Shown here piece after piece: positions 40,030-53,700 of a stretch of 64,000 nucleotides of DNA. The stretch is from assembly GCA_036898135.1 (NCBI GenBank), contig CM072526.1, positions 6,673,724-6,737,723 of the forward strand, read 5' to 3'. Both the position numbers and the translations under genes were made by a program. This DNA is from Oncomelania hupensis. Its lineage: Eukaryota; Mollusca; Gastropoda; Littorinimorpha; Pomatiopsidae. Each line of letters opens with the position of its first letter. Positions within the stretch are counted from its first letter, which is position 1. Under the pieces are notes generated by a model. That model was not told where the DNA came from, ran no database searches, and saw only the letters and a list, made by a program, of their open reading frames with translations.

Positions 40030-40710
40030 ATAATTATCAGTATTTGCCACGCCTTCCTATCGCCAAAACCTGATAATTACAAATTTCATGAGATAATTAC
40101 AAATATCATGGAATAATTATAATTATCATTGAAAAATTACAAATATCTTCGCATGATCATGTTTAGTTTTCAGCTTTGGATCTAGCAATCCGTCTGGAAA
40201 TGCGCCAACACTGAAAATTGTCATTTTAACTTGATAATTACACATGTTACGTGTTAATTGTAAATATGTCATTGATATTTGTATCTATCTCATGATTTTG
40301 AATTATCAGGTTTTGGTACTAGTATGTCGTCATATGTGAATTACATAGAACGCATGTTAATTACCATTATCACGGATACCTTTAAATGCCTGTAAAATTG
40401 TGGCGCTAGTAAGCCGCCTTAACCACAATTGAGCATGATCAGGTACAAATTGTAATTATCAAGTGAAAATTGTAATTTTTATGTGATAATTCCAATTTTC
40501 GGTTTTGATGCATCTCCAGTCGGATTGCTAGAGCAAAAACTGAAAATTAAAAATGATCACCCGAAGATAATTATTTATACTTTTGCAATGATAATTGTAT
40601 TTATCCCCTGATAACTGCAATTATCCCATGATATTTGCTATTATCTCATTATATTTGTAATTATCAGGTTTTGGCGCTAGTAGGCTGTCATAACCTTGCA
40701 CTGACAAGCA
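40030..40710. mobile_element. Large palindromic foldback element
   Basis: Left half (cgccaaaacctgataattac ... gatctagcaatccgtctgg) is the imperfect complement of the right half (ccagtcggattgctagagc ... gtaattatcaggttttggcg), centred near 40365. AT-rich, no ORF. Class unknown. Confidence 0.7.
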
Positions 40711-40780
40711 GCCACCCTCCCCCTTACCCTAAGAAACTCTTGCAGCTCGGGGTAGCTTTCACAATGTTCTGAGACGAGAT

Positions 40781-41346
40781 GTTACATTACATTACATGAT
40801 TATTGCTTTAGGTCCAGCGGACTCTTCCGAGCCAAATCAGGACCGGACAACCCCGGATCCACATAAAAGAACCCTAGTGGTAACACTGAAGGCTCTCCAC
40901 CAGCCAGTCACTTTATAATAAAGACATCCCACGCAGGGGACGCTGAGGCTATACTCTAATTTATCGAACCACCGTTTACAAACACAAAATAGAATACAAA
41001 CATCATTATAACATATTAACAAAACGCATACATATAAAATGCCTACATTGCTAAATAATAATATCATAGGAAGCCCTAGTGACCACCTGGCAGAGAGCGT
41101 CCAATATTCCCAAGCTGATCCAACAGGCCTCACACACAAATAAGCAGTCTTGTCCCGGAAGAGTTTTCAAGAAAAAAGGTAGGTGACTGGTCTAGCGAAG
41201 AAGAAGATAGTATAGCAGATTGATAGAACAGAGCAGGAATGAGAAAGATCAAAAGAGAAAGACAGCTACAGTGGGAATTTAAAGCACTACATTTCCAGAA
41301 AGTGCGGATACTATTTATACTGAAACCCCCGGCACCCCAACGGGGG
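40781..41346 (-). mobile_element. R570 retroposon, copy 4
   Basis: Full-length minus copy with ttacattacattacat tail. The adjacent 41347-41530 is the uninterrupted version of the sequence split by Harbinger at 36689-37700. Confidence 0.85.
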
Positions 41347-41807
41347 AAGACGAGATGTACGCCGGAATAACTCTAGGTCACTAAAACCAAATCATTTCCG
41401 AATAAGGCCTAGTGTTTACATACCTTGAGCCTTAAACGAAACTATGGTTGAGTGACGTATTGTGTGACGTCATCACGGCGACGTCATAAATCGGTGTAAT
41501 TGTGTTTTTTTCTATTTTATCTCAAATTAGTGGAGGGATTTGGTTCAAATTTAGTATACACTTAGACTTCATGTAAAAACAAAATTGTGCAAATCGAGTG
41601 AGGTAATCATGATGACGTCACCTTTTAATTTTGTTATAAACACTTCCTTTAAACTTTGTATGTAATAATGCGTTGAGCCTTAATCAAAGCTTACGTATAT
41701 GGAGTGACCTCATTGTGGTGACGTAATATTTGTTGCGCACTTTACTGACGGTTATTCAATATGATGATGATAATGATCAACGTCAAGGTGGCGACGTGGT
41801 GAATCGT

Positions 41808-42382
41808 CCTTGGAGTGCCCGGGGTTTCAGTATAAATAGTATCCCCACTTTCTGGAAATTTAGTGCTTTAAATTCCCACTGTCGCTGTCTTCCTCATTTG
41901 CTCTTTCCCATTCCTGATCTGTCCTATCACTCTGCTATACTATCTTCTTCTTCGCTAGATCAATGACCTACCTTTTTTCTTGAAAACTCTTCCTGGACAA
42001 GACTCCTTGTTTGTGTATGAGGTCTGTTGGATCAGCTTGGGAGTGTTGGACGCTTTCTGCCGGGTGGTCACTAGGGCTTCCTATGATTGTATTATTTCGC
42101 ACTATAGGCATTTTATATGTAGGTTTTTTGTTGATGATTTATAATGATGTTTGTATTCTATTTTGTTTTTGTAACCGGGGGTTCGCGTAGTTGAGGTTAA
42201 CCCTCAGCCGTCCCCCGCGTGGGATGTCTTTATTGTAAAGTGACTGGCCGGTGGAGGGCATTCAATTTTCCCACTAGGGTTGTTTCAGCAGATCTTTTAT
42301 GCGGATCGGGGGTTGTCCGGTCCTGATTTGGCTCGGAAGAGTCCGCTGGACCTAAAGCAACAATAAATCAATCAATCAATCA
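41808..42382 (+). mobile_element. R570 retroposon, copy 5
   Basis: Full-length plus copy with (AATC)n tail. Very similar to copy 2, including aggacaagactccttgtttg. Confidence 0.85.
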
Positions 42383-42529
42383 ACGCTTACGCAATAGAAC
42401 GTTAAGCTTCGTTACCCTCCCCTACCTCCTCTGAACCTAATGAACCAATTTCAATTGGAACCTACCCCCCGCCCTCCCCCTGTGCGTCCTTGACATTGCA
42501 ACTGAAGACATGGTTGTACCCATTCACAG

Positions 42530-43600
<1,071 letters not shown>

Positions 43601-44389
43601 TATCGACTCTGTCGTCTCCTCTGTCGAAATTTCTCCTCATCTGAACTAACACAGCTAAATATGGCAAACTATCTTCCCTCTCACTATCTTCCCAACTGGA
43701 ACTGTTGGCCATAGCTTTTACAACACGTACGTAGCAACAAAGGGGAAAGTTGAGTAGATTTATGTCCTCGGACACATAAGTGTTTAAGGGACTTAATAAC
43801 GACGACAGTTTGGGGGTAAGACGTCAGGCTGGAGTATGACGGCAGGTGTTGTAAGGGTGGAGTAAAGAGGGTAAGCGCTGGAAGCAGCTGCGTTGTTGAT
43901 GTAGAAGACGCCCAAAGGACAGAAAGTATGTCATGATGATCACGAATGTTCGAGAAGGTGTGGCGATGGAGCTGTAGGACCTTGCAGGAGGCCGCATGAG
44001 GGAGGGTAGGCGAACACGGGGCACCGCCGGCGGCGCAGAACGCCCCTATAGCCCAGAGGTCGCCACTCTCCACAACAGCTCCTGCGTCGCACGGTAGCAG
44101 TAAAAGAGAGGGGAGGGGGAGAGGGGGGAGCAGCCGAGGCGTAGAAAGGACGCAGCAGAGCGAAGTGGCGTCTGTCGTCGGTCCGCAACTGGCACTCAGT
44201 CCGAGGAACCCACAGAATATATAAGATGAGGTTTGAGGGTTGAGGTGGAGTATCGTTTCGGCATCTCTCCAGTCTAACTGAGCGACACTGCCGATTTGGC
44301 TGAAGGGACAGCCAGGAAAGCTCGTTCAGTCTAGGGACATCGGCAGCTGGAGTATGAAAGCCTCCTAGGATCAGCCGGGAGCTGTGGTG
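43601..44389. other. No recognised gene; GC-rich for this window
   Basis: Open minus-strand frames up to ~130 codons exist but show no domain or codon signal I recognise. I leave them uncalled. Confidence 0.4.
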
Positions 44390-44394
44390 CCAGA

Positions 44395-45465
44395 TTGACC
44401 GCCGCAGTGGAACTTGCTGGTCGGCGACCGCCGCTGTGGAAAATGCAGGTCGGCTTGGGTTTGGTTGACCACTGTGACGGTGGGTCTATTGTTACTTGGC
44501 TCTGCACAATGGAATGCTATTACCCACTCGTCTTTGTCTGCGGGGATCGGCTAGTGTAATCACCCTGCGACTAATCTCAATACATTTATATGTGTAGCTC
44601 GTCTGTGTTAGGATGGGGTTACAGAGATAGGGAGAAAAGTGTGATAGCTTCACTGACACACTAGCTCTCACTTGGCTATCAAACATAGGTAGTCTAGCCA
44701 CTGGTTAACAGTAAATATCACACATTTATTTCCTTTACTCTATACATAATTCTATAAGCACTCTATTAACTTAAATGTCCAAATTCACTTCGAATAGTTC
44801 GTTCCTTGATGGGTCTATGCTGCTACTGTTCTTAATATTTGCTAATGTCTCATCATTGGGCTATTTGTTCTGTCTGGCCTAATGTTGGTTTCAGGAGAGT
44901 GGACTACCGCACAGTTCTTCTATGTCAGTGTGGATGCACGCTTTCCGTGTAACTGTTAGCAAAGTTTGACTAACATTCACAATTCTAAACATGGCACAAC
45001 TTCACAAACATAATACAGCAATAATATCAATAAAGCGCGATGAGACATTTACCTTTTTGACCATGTCAGGCTGTGGCTATACTAGGTTGAATTGAATTTC
45101 ACCTGTCCCTGCTTTAGTCTTCTGCAAGCGATTTTTCAGAGCGTGGCTCCGTCTCGTGTGAGAGTTAGGAACAGAATGACTACCTAGTATAGTCGTCTAC
45201 AAAAGCCCGCAAAAGCTAGACTACAAGTGGCGCCTCTGACGGGTGTCTCTGGCCCTACGTCAGCTGAATGAGGTCACTGCCTAACTGAGCCAGCGTTAGC
45301 GTACACATGCTTAGCACACAACTGACTTGTGTCGTCTGCTTGGCATCGACTTTAATTTACAAAGGCTACAGCAGGCTGAACTATTTAAGGCGAGAAGTCT
45401 TAGTGCAGGGTCTAAATAGCCTTCTGTGACAACCACCGCAGTGTAAGATGCAGGTCGGCAGGATG
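44395..45465. repeat. ~35-bp tandem repeat split by a solo LTR
   Basis: Units of gaccgccgcagtgg ... caggtcggc at 44395-44460 continue at 45432-45465. The LTR at 44473-45431 is inserted in the array. Confidence 0.7.
44473..45431 (-). mobile_element. Solo LTR of a Gmr1-related family, 959 bp, 5-bp TSD
   Basis: Starts tgtgacg and ends tgtgaca on the plus strand; perfect duplication accac at 44468-44472 and 45432-45436. Aligns by eye with the LTRs at 48983 and 55557 (ggctctgcacaatggaat, cacacatttatttc, tgtgttaggatggg), but is clearly diverged. Strand follows that alignment. Confidence 0.85.
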
Positions 45466-45510
45466 GCGATGTGCTCAATGCCTCTGCAAGGTGGTCAGGG
45501 AGAGGGTAAT

Positions 45511-45693
45511 TGTAGATTATAGTCACACGACACCGGAGCGTATAGGCGACTACTGGTCACATTATTCTGACACCAGCGAACCAGTTGATGGTAAGGGGAA
45601 AATAATATGGTCACACGTTGGCCAATCCGGGATTCGAACCAGGTACCTTTCGGTTGCTAGTAAGCCGCTCTACCAACTGAGCTACCCGGCCCC
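45511..45693 (-). mobile_element. tRNA-derived SINE (family A)
   Basis: Reverse-oriented copy of 7050-7252; complement of A box and B box (ggattcgaacc) present. Confidence 0.88.
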
Positions 45694-45865
45694 ACACGCA
45701 AGGGAGAGCTGTTGTTGGTAAGGTTTAACGTCCCCGAACACAGATGCGTATAGGAGACTAAGGGAGAGCAATAGAGTAACAGGGAAAGAAACCCATTAGC
45801 GAACCGCAGCGAAAACCAACTTTCGCCTGTTGTATGGAATAATTTTAGCGTGTGATGGGTTGCTA

Positions 45866-46166
45866 GGGGTGTCGGATAGTGCAGTGGTTGGAGCACTCGC
45901 TACTGTGTCGAAAGTGAAGCACCGTCCGGTGCGGTTAGCACTTGGATGGGTGACCGCTAAGGTGTGAAGCGACAAACAACAACGCCCCCAGTTGACTCAA
46001 CTGTGATTGAGTACCTACTCTCTTGAGGGTGGGGAAGGTAAAGCAGCGAGGGAGAGAGTTGGGCATCACCCTCATTACGCTGGCCCAAGATAAGTGTGAT
46101 CTCCAACATCACGCTCCCCTACGGCCACAAGGCTATGGGACTACCTACCTTTACCTTTACCTTTTT
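45866..46166 (+). mobile_element. Chimeric SINE: tRNA-like 5' part joined to 5S-rRNA-like segment
   Basis: 45870-45900 reads like the 5' half of a tRNA (gtcggatagtgcagtggttg). 45905-45957 follows the 3' half of 5S rRNA: tcgaaagtgaagcaccgtcc then ggttagcacttggatgggtg and accgc, against the 5S wording ggttagtacttggatgggag. This includes the internal box C of the 5S gene. A conserved-looking body (catcaccctcattacgctgg) and a (CTTTAC)n tail complete a ~300-bp element. Confidence 0.65.
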
Positions 46167-46249
46167 TACCGATGGGTTGCTTCGTGCATCAGTCCTGAAA
46201 TTAAATCGCGTGGAACAAATAATGATCTAATCGGTTAATAAAGGTTAAC

Positions 46250-46506
46250 TGTACATTATAGTCACTCGAAACCGGAGCGTATAGGTGACTACTAGTACTG
46301 GTCACGTTAATCTGACACCAGCGATCCAGTTGATGCTAATGGGAAAATAATATGGTCATACGTTGGACAATCCTGGATTCGAACCAGGGACCTTTCGGTG
46401 ACTGGTAAGCCGCTTCACCAGCTGGGCTGATTGATTGATTGGGTAGATTAACGTCCCCGGACACATGGAGCGTATAGGGGACAAACCAGCTGAGCTACCC
46501 GGCCCC
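46250..46506 (-). mobile_element. tRNA-derived SINE (family A) with 56-bp insert
   Basis: Reverse copy of family A interrupted at 46429-46484. The insert (gattgattgatt ... taacgtccccggacacatgg) is flanked by 12-bp repeats accagctg(g/a)gct at 46417-46428 and 46485-46496. The same insert wording occurs at 45717-45765. Confidence 0.8.
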
Positions 46507-46656
46507 GCATTTAATAAACAGGTCAGACTGGGCCTTACGTGACCCAGGCCTGTGCTTACACTGGACCACACAACTAAATATAATTATTATGTATTTTGCT
46601 TCTTTTACAAAGAAGGTGACTTCCTTTACTAGATCAATTCTATGCTGTTCACACAC

Positions 46657-46660
<4 letters not shown>

Positions 46661-46745
<85 letters not shown>
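46661..46745. repeat. (AG)n microsatellite
   Basis: About 42 AG units. Confidence 0.97.
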
Positions 46746-46749
<4 letters not shown>

Positions 46750-47024
46750 ACAAGGGAGTAAATTGTGTACACACGAAGCAAAAAAAATGTACAACAGTTG
46801 CTTCCCTTAATCATTTATTCCCACCCATTTACGACCAAGTGCGATAGCGGACTCCAATGTTTATGAACGCAGTCTTTTTATGTGTGTAGCTAGCTTTGTC
46901 TCTGATGTTAGGGTTCGTTTCGTTTGACTGGAAACCCTTTCGGTGGTTGAAAAAGGAAAATTCATCGTTTCTTATTTCACACAATGGTTTTAGTATAGTG
47001 CAGAGCTTGAGCTGGAAAGAAAAC

Positions 47025-47124
47025 TGTTGTTGTTGTTGATGTTGTTGTTGTTGATGATGTTGTTGTTGTTGTTGTTGATGATAATATGATGATATGATGT
47101 TGATGATAGTGATGATGATGGTGG

Positions 47125-47189
<65 letters not shown>

Positions 47190-47205
47190 GTGACGATGGT
47201 GATGA
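47025..47205. repeat. (TTG)n / (GAT)n microsatellite
   Basis: Interrupted TTG then GAT triplets. Confidence 0.92.
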
Positions 47206-47299
47206 TGAATACATTACAATAAATTACATTAGATTACACTAAACTAGGAGTAGTTCTATCTGTCTCTGTCTGTATATCTTTCTGTCTCTTAGTCTCTCT

Positions 47300-47307
47300 C
47301 TCTCACA

Positions 47308-47391
<84 letters not shown>
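47300..47391. repeat. (AC)n microsatellite
   Basis: About 45 AC units flanked by CT-rich ends. Confidence 0.97.
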
Positions 47392-47393
<2 letters not shown>

Positions 47394-47883
47394 CTCTTTG
47401 TTTTAGCTGCTGAGAGCCCAATCATCGTCGTCCCTTTTATTTTCAAGGTAGGCTATTCTATTTGTTTATTTATTTATTTATTTATTTGATTAGGTGGTAG
47501 TTGGTTGGGTTTTGGTAGTTGAGTATGTCAACTGGAATTAAAATAAGGATTTGAAACTGCAACTTGAAAAACATGCAGAAAATGGTGAAAACGTTTTTTC
47601 AGAAGTAGGATTAAAAATATAGAAATAGCATTATATTCTTGCCATATTATAAAACAGAATTATAACCACAGTAAAACCTCCGTTTTGAGACCCTCCAACG
47701 ACTTCCTCCAACATACGACCGAAAAAAAATTCACCGATGCTTTGTACTATGTAAACGACCTCTCTTAAACGACTACCACTAAAAGGCGACTTGCGACCTT
47801 CAAATAATTAAATTGTACGACCTAGCATCTGAAACATTCAGATTCCAAAGCTATATATTTGTGCGCTTGAAGACCCCCGTTGG

Positions 47884-48449
47884 GGGGCCGGGGGTTTCAG
47901 TATAAATAGTATCCCCACTTTCTGGAAATTTAGTGCTTTAAATTCCCACTGTCGTTGTCTTTCTCATTTGCTCTTTCTCATTCCTGCTCTGTTCTATCAA
48001 TCTGCTATACTATCGTCTTCTTCGCTAGCCCAGTCTCCTACCTTTTTTCCTGAAAACTCTTCCTGGACAAGACTCCTTTGTGTATGAGGTCTGTTGGATC
48101 AGCTTGGGAGTGTTGGACGCTTTCTGCCAGGTGGTCACTAGGGCTTCCTATGATGTTATTATTTAGCAATGTAGGCATTTTATATGTATGTGTTTTGTTG
48201 ATAATTTATAATGATGTTTGTATTCTATTTTGTTTTTGTAAACGGGGGTTCGATAAGTTGGGGTGAAGCCTCAGCCGTCCCCTGCGTGGGATGTCTTTAT
48301 TGTAAAGTGACTGGCTGGTGGAGAGTATTTAGTTTTACCACTAGGGTTGTTTCAGCAGATCTTTTATGCGGATCGGGGGTTGTCCGGTCCTGATTTGGCT
48401 CGGAAGAGTTCGCTGGACCTAAAACAATAATCATGCAATGTAATGTAAA
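47884..48449 (+). mobile_element. R570 retroposon, copy 6, with 13-bp TSD
   Basis: 566 bp flanked by perfect gtgcgcttgaaga at 47871-47883 and 48450-48462. Defines the exact ends of the family. Confidence 0.92.
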
Positions 48450-48489
48450 GTGCGCTTGAAGAAAACAGTTTCGTTTACAACTTTTAACA

Positions 48490-48650
48490 GCAGACGATGC
48501 ATTAAAGCAGCTTGAAATAGCCTACTCTACGGAGCTGACCAGATTTGCCATAAGCAGGGGCCTGTCAGATCTTGCCGACACCATGTCTGGTGTTCAAAGT
48601 GACATACTAAAAGAACGTGCAAACAAAAAGAAATAACCGCTTTCTTTAAA
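48490..48650 (+). pseudogene. pogo/Tigger transposase C-terminal remnant
   Basis: The plus strand encodes ADDALKQLEIAYS ... RFAISRGLSDLADT, then after a one-base shift KQKEITAFFK. Tigger-like proteins end in an A-L--L...FA...GL helix and a QxxITxFF tail. QKEITAFF fits the PCNA-binding PIP-box pattern reported for pogo. The rest of the transposase is missing. Confidence 0.65.
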
Positions 48651-48982
48651 AAAAAACAAACAACCAAACTATTCAATGATTGAATAAAAATAATTACAAC
48701 AATATTAATGGGGTTATCTTATAAATAGTTATAACACCAAACATGCACTCAGCACTTGCATACACTTTTAAACAACTATCATACCAACATTTATTTTGTT
48801 GTTGTTGTAAATAATGAGGAACAAGAAGATATTGACTGTATTGGTTGTGAGACAGAGTGTAATCTATATTTCGGAAAGATGGTAGATGTTCCTTATACTT
48901 AATGGTATGTGTACTTTTTGTACATGTATTTATTTTTCTTAATTAATTTTCTAAATGTCTTTTTCGAAAATGTCTTACCTCC

Positions 48983-50548
48983 TGTCACGTGGGGTTTATG
49001 GGCTCTGCACAATGGAATTATGGACCCTCACGTTTATTCGGTGGGAACTGCTAGTAAGTCACCCTATGAATTACTTTAATAAATTTATTTGTTTAGCTCG
49101 TTCTGTGTTAAGGTTGGGATACAGAAATAGATAGAAAAATGGTAAAAGATTACTGTCACACTAGCTTTCACACGGCTATGAATCATATGTAGTCCAGCCA
49201 CTTGATAACAGTTAAAATCACACATTTATTTCTTCTACTCTATACAAGATTCTCTAAGTACTAAGCTAACTTAAAACGTCTCTTTCAATGCAAATAGTTC
49301 GATCGCTGATAGTCTAGGCAGCTGTTTTTCTTCCTCGGGCACTTGCTATAATATTTCATGTAGATTTGGACTACTGTGGTCCGTTTTACAGTTTCTGAAG
49401 AGTTGGACTACTGTGGTCCTGTTATGATCAGTTTAAGTGCACCTTCGTGTTATGCACTTAACTCATGAGTGGGGGTTCGAAGTCCTTCTGTGAGGTAGCT
49501 TCTGGTCCACCTGTGTCGTTGTGTAGTTGGGTTCCCTTGCCACGCTGTGGGGTCTGACAGGGAGTTTTCCAAGGCAGCTCTTTCCGTCTGGTGCGGTAGA
49601 GTCTCCTCAAACAACTAGTCGTTTCTGTGGAGTGGGGTGCACAGGATAGCTCGGGATAGCTCGGGATAGCTCGCCTGCTCGTCTGGAATATAAGAGACGA
49701 AATTCTGCACAACCCTGAATAATCGGTTTGTGCAGAGCGTCTCACTGAAAGCCAAAGTAGCCCTCAGTGATAGCTCCACATCTCTATACATAAGCGACGA
49801 ACATTCTGCTACTTCCGGGTTCCACTGGAATCTCACTCTAAATTCCTATACATACATAAATATAAATCGTGGCTAACTATACACATCCAGAATTAATAAT
49901 ATTATAAACATTCACGGGTACAGCCACTGGTCTGCAAACATACATATAAGTTAAACAACAGTGGTTCCGTACGGGATACAACATGGCGGCGCAACCGGTC
50001 GTGTTTCGCCTCGTGGTCGGCTCTTCCACATGGTCACGCAAATTCGGATTAATAATTCACATTTATGCATAGCAAATTCTTCAAACATAATTTCAACAAT
50101 AATATAAATATATCACGATGAAACAGAAGGGTGTTCATTTACCTGATTGACAAGTTCAGGCCCGTGGTGGCTTGATAGAATTCTAAGATTCTAACGTCCT
50201 GCTTCCTGGTCTATGAGTGAAGAGATTTCTCTGTCAGCTTTCTAGCTGTTAACACTTCGGTGTATTCCTCCCAACTGACCAAAGATAAGCTAGGTTTGGA
50301 CCCAGTCAAACTGGCTCGAACCGCTTTGCGTAAGCTCCCATTGGTTAAAATGTTTACGACTCTCGTAATTACGATGATGTCATGGCCTCAGCCAGCGTCA
50401 ACTATCACTGTGTGTATGATCGGCAGTATGCTACCGCTACGCTTGATTACTTTCATCGTCTGCTCCTAACTTTGAAATTCTAATATTATATATACTAACC
50501 AAGCTAAATATTAAAATAAGCAGAGTTAATACTAGCCAGTTCGTGACA
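48983..50548 (-). repeat. 3' LTR of the Gmr1-like element
   Basis: 1566 bp; 7-bp terminal inverted repeat. Short frames in it recur identically in the 5' LTR and are not genes. A purine tract (gttgagggagcc, 50549-50560 complement) next to it is the likely polypurine tract. Confidence 0.95.
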
Positions 50549-50560
50549 GGCTCCCTCAAC
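50549..50560 (-). other. Putative polypurine tract
   Basis: Minus-strand ttgagggagcc immediately before the 3' LTR, where plus-strand DNA synthesis would start. Confidence 0.55.
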
Positions 50561-50714
50561 TGAAAAAGGCGATGACTACTGGATTCGACCTTTTTCTACT
50601 ACAGTGCCTAGTTTAACGCTGCACTATCCTAGGGTCCTATTTACAAACTAAGTAAGTTGCTCTACCTGAGCTGCAATGCTGTGCCAGGTAGCTATGGACA
50701 CTAGTGACAGGGTA

Positions 50715-53700
50715 TTACTGGGCGGGGACGAATTCTGGTGCTGTGGCCCTTAGTTGTGTTGGGTGGGCGACAGCTGCTGTGTCCTCCACGAGATGGCGAC
50801 TGAGGTAGTCGGCTCCGTGGTTTTCTTTGCCGGGGATGTACTCGATTTGGAATGAGTATGCCTGAAGGGTGAGTGCCCATCTCATCAGGCGAGAGTTCAA
50901 AGACTTGGAGGCTGCCAGGAACGATAGTGGTTGATGGTCCACCTGAACTGTGAAGTGGGTCCCATACAGGTAGAGTTGAAACTTCTGTATGGCCCAGACT
51001 AGTCCAAGGCATTCTTTCTCCGACGTGGCGTAGTGGGTCTCGGCGGGTCTCAATTTTCTGCTGGCGTAGGCGACAGGGAATAGCGTCTCTGCATTCTTGG
51101 GGTCGCGCTGTAGCAGTACTGCTCCGAGGCCTAAGTCGCTTGCGTCGGTGCGAAGAACGAATGGCTGAGCCAAATCGGGTAGGTGGAGTACTGGCGCCGA
51201 TGTCATTCTGTCCTTGAGTGTTTGGAATGCTGTCTCACATTCCGCTGTCCATACGACTTTGTCCGGGGCGATTTTCCGGGTTCCATTTGTCAGTGGCACG
51301 GCGATGCTGTTGTAGTTGGGGATGAACTTCTGGTAGAAGCCGCAGAGTCCTAGAAACGACTGCACTTCCTTCTTTGTCTTGGGCCTAGGAGCGTCGAGTA
51401 GGCGTTTCACTGTCTTCTCTACCGGTCGCAGGCTTCCTTGACTGATGGTGTGTCCCAGAAATTCTAGTTCTGTGAATCCAATCTGACATTTGGTGGGTCT
51501 TGCCGTCAATCCCGTGTCTCTGAGGCGGGCGAGTAGTTGCTGTAGGAGCGTGACATGTTCCTCCCACGTAGGTGTTGCGATGAGGATGTCGTCCATAAAC
51601 GAATGTAGGTGCTCGCTGCTCAGGGGTGCCAGGAGTTTTCGCATCATTGCGCTGAAGATGCTGGGTGCGTTGTGGAGTCCGAATGGAAGCACGTTGAACT
51701 CGAAGTGTCCTTCCATAGTGCTGAAAGCTAGGTACTTTCGGACTTGCGGTTGCACTGGTATCTGGTAGTATCCTTTGCTGAGGTCGATGCGTGAGAAGTA
51801 CTTTGCTCGCTGTAGCTTGGCAAATAGGTCTGTCTGGTCCGGGAGTGGCTCTGGCTGGAACTGCGTTACCGCATTCAGGAGTCTGAAGTCGATGCACAGT
51901 CGATGCTCTCCGTTGGGTTTTCGCAACAATACCGTGCCTGCGCTGTAGGGTGAGGTAGACTCTGAGATGATTCCGGCTGCCAGTAAGGTGTCTATTTCTT
52001 CCTTGATGGCTCGCTGCTGAGACAGTGGCATCGGGTAGAGCTTCTGGCGGACGGGTGTTGGGTCGGTCACCGTTAAGGTTACTTCGACGAGGTCTGTCCT
52101 CCCTGGTCGGTCTGTGAGCACAGTCTGATGTTGGCGAATGACCTGTCGTACTTGCTGTTGCTGTTTAGCGGCTAGGTCTCCGTTGAGTATCACGTCTTTG
52201 TAGGTTTCTTTGGAGTGCAGGGGATACTCTACTGCATTGGTCTCCATGCTTTCTCCTTCTTCCGCGATGGCGATGGCTAGCAAGTTGTGAGTGCTGGGGG
52301 TCGCTGGTCGGTCCGTGTATTTCTTGAGGAGATTGATGTGGTGGTATCGGGCTCTCCCGTTCACCTCTACTTGGTAGACTGTCTTGGATTTCTTGGCAGT
52401 CACCCGGTACGGTCCTCTCCAAGCGATGTCCAGCTTGTTGGTTCCACTTGGAAGTAAGAGTAGCACTTGATCGCCGACTTGCAGTTCTCTGTCCTTCGCG
52501 TGGCGGTTGTAGTACTTCGCCTGACGGGCTCTTGCCTTCTTCAGTGCTTCACCAGCTTTCTTCCACGTTGCTTTGAGGGTTTCCTGCAGGTCTGCGACGT
52601 ACTTGGTGGCACCTCTTGGGGTGTCGTCTATCTTGGCCTCCGTCCAACTTCTGCGTAGGGCTTCTAGCGGTCCTGCTAGAGGTCTGCCGAATAGCAATGT
52701 TGACGGGGTGTAGCCTGTGGCTGCATGGGGCGTTTCTCGGTATGCGAACAGTGCCGCATTCACGTAGGTGTCCCACGCTTCTGGGTTGTCGTCGGCGACT
52801 TTCCTGAGTATGGTGAGAAGGGTTCCATTCAGTCTTTCTACTTGTCCGTTGCTGGCTGGGTGGTATGGTGGTGTGCGAATGTGATGAACTTGTATCAACT
52901 CGAACACGTCTTGCATCAGGCGGCCGGTGAACTGAGATCCGTTGTCCGTTCTAATGCTGTCCGGGAATCCGACTCTGGTAAAGATGGCGATGAGTGCATC
53001 TGCAATCTTCTTGGTGTCGATCGCTGGCAACGGGACTGCTTCGCACCACATCGTACATGCGTCGACGAGTGTGAGTAGAAATCTGTTCCTCTTCTTGGTC
53101 ATGGGCAGGGGTCCTACTATGTCTACTGAGACTTGCTGGAATGGCACGCCGACTACTACCGATGGTCCTAAGGTAACTGGTACGGTGTGATGTCGCGGGG
53201 AATATCGTTGACATTGGTGGCAAGATTTCACGTAGCGCTTGACATCCTCCGTGATTCCTGGCCAATAGTAGTGTGCGCTGATTCTCTGCACTGTGGCTCC
53301 AATTCCCATGTGTCCGCTGAGTGGCATGCTGTGGCCTAGTTCTAGTACTTGGGCTCGAAGGGTGGCTGGCAGTACTAGTTGGGTGTGATCTCCATCTCCT
53401 TGTCGATGTAGAACTCCCTCTTCCATGTAGAAGTCTCCCTTGTGCGGGGGTATGTGCGCCTTGGGTAGCTTCTGGAAGCACTTCGCTATCGAGGTGTCTT
53501 CTTTCTGTGCTGTTTTGATCTCTTCGAGTCCTGGGTTCGGAGCGAACTCGGGCTGGGGTGGTTGGGTTTTAGCTTGGGCCCTGGTTTGCACTGCAGCTAT
53601 CTCTACAGTTTTAGGGGGCGTGCCTAAGAACACATACCTACAACCTAGCACTAGATCATACAGGGGTTTCTGTAAAACAGCTGCTTGGATTCGTCCTGTG

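Noticed and set aside
43684..44073. 129-aa minus-strand gene in GC-rich DNA
   Set aside because: No recognised domain, competing frames of similar length overlap, and no splice or start evidence supports it.
50260..50469. Small plus-strand gene present twice
   Set aside because: It lies in the LTR, and the identical copy at 56834-57043 is the other LTR.
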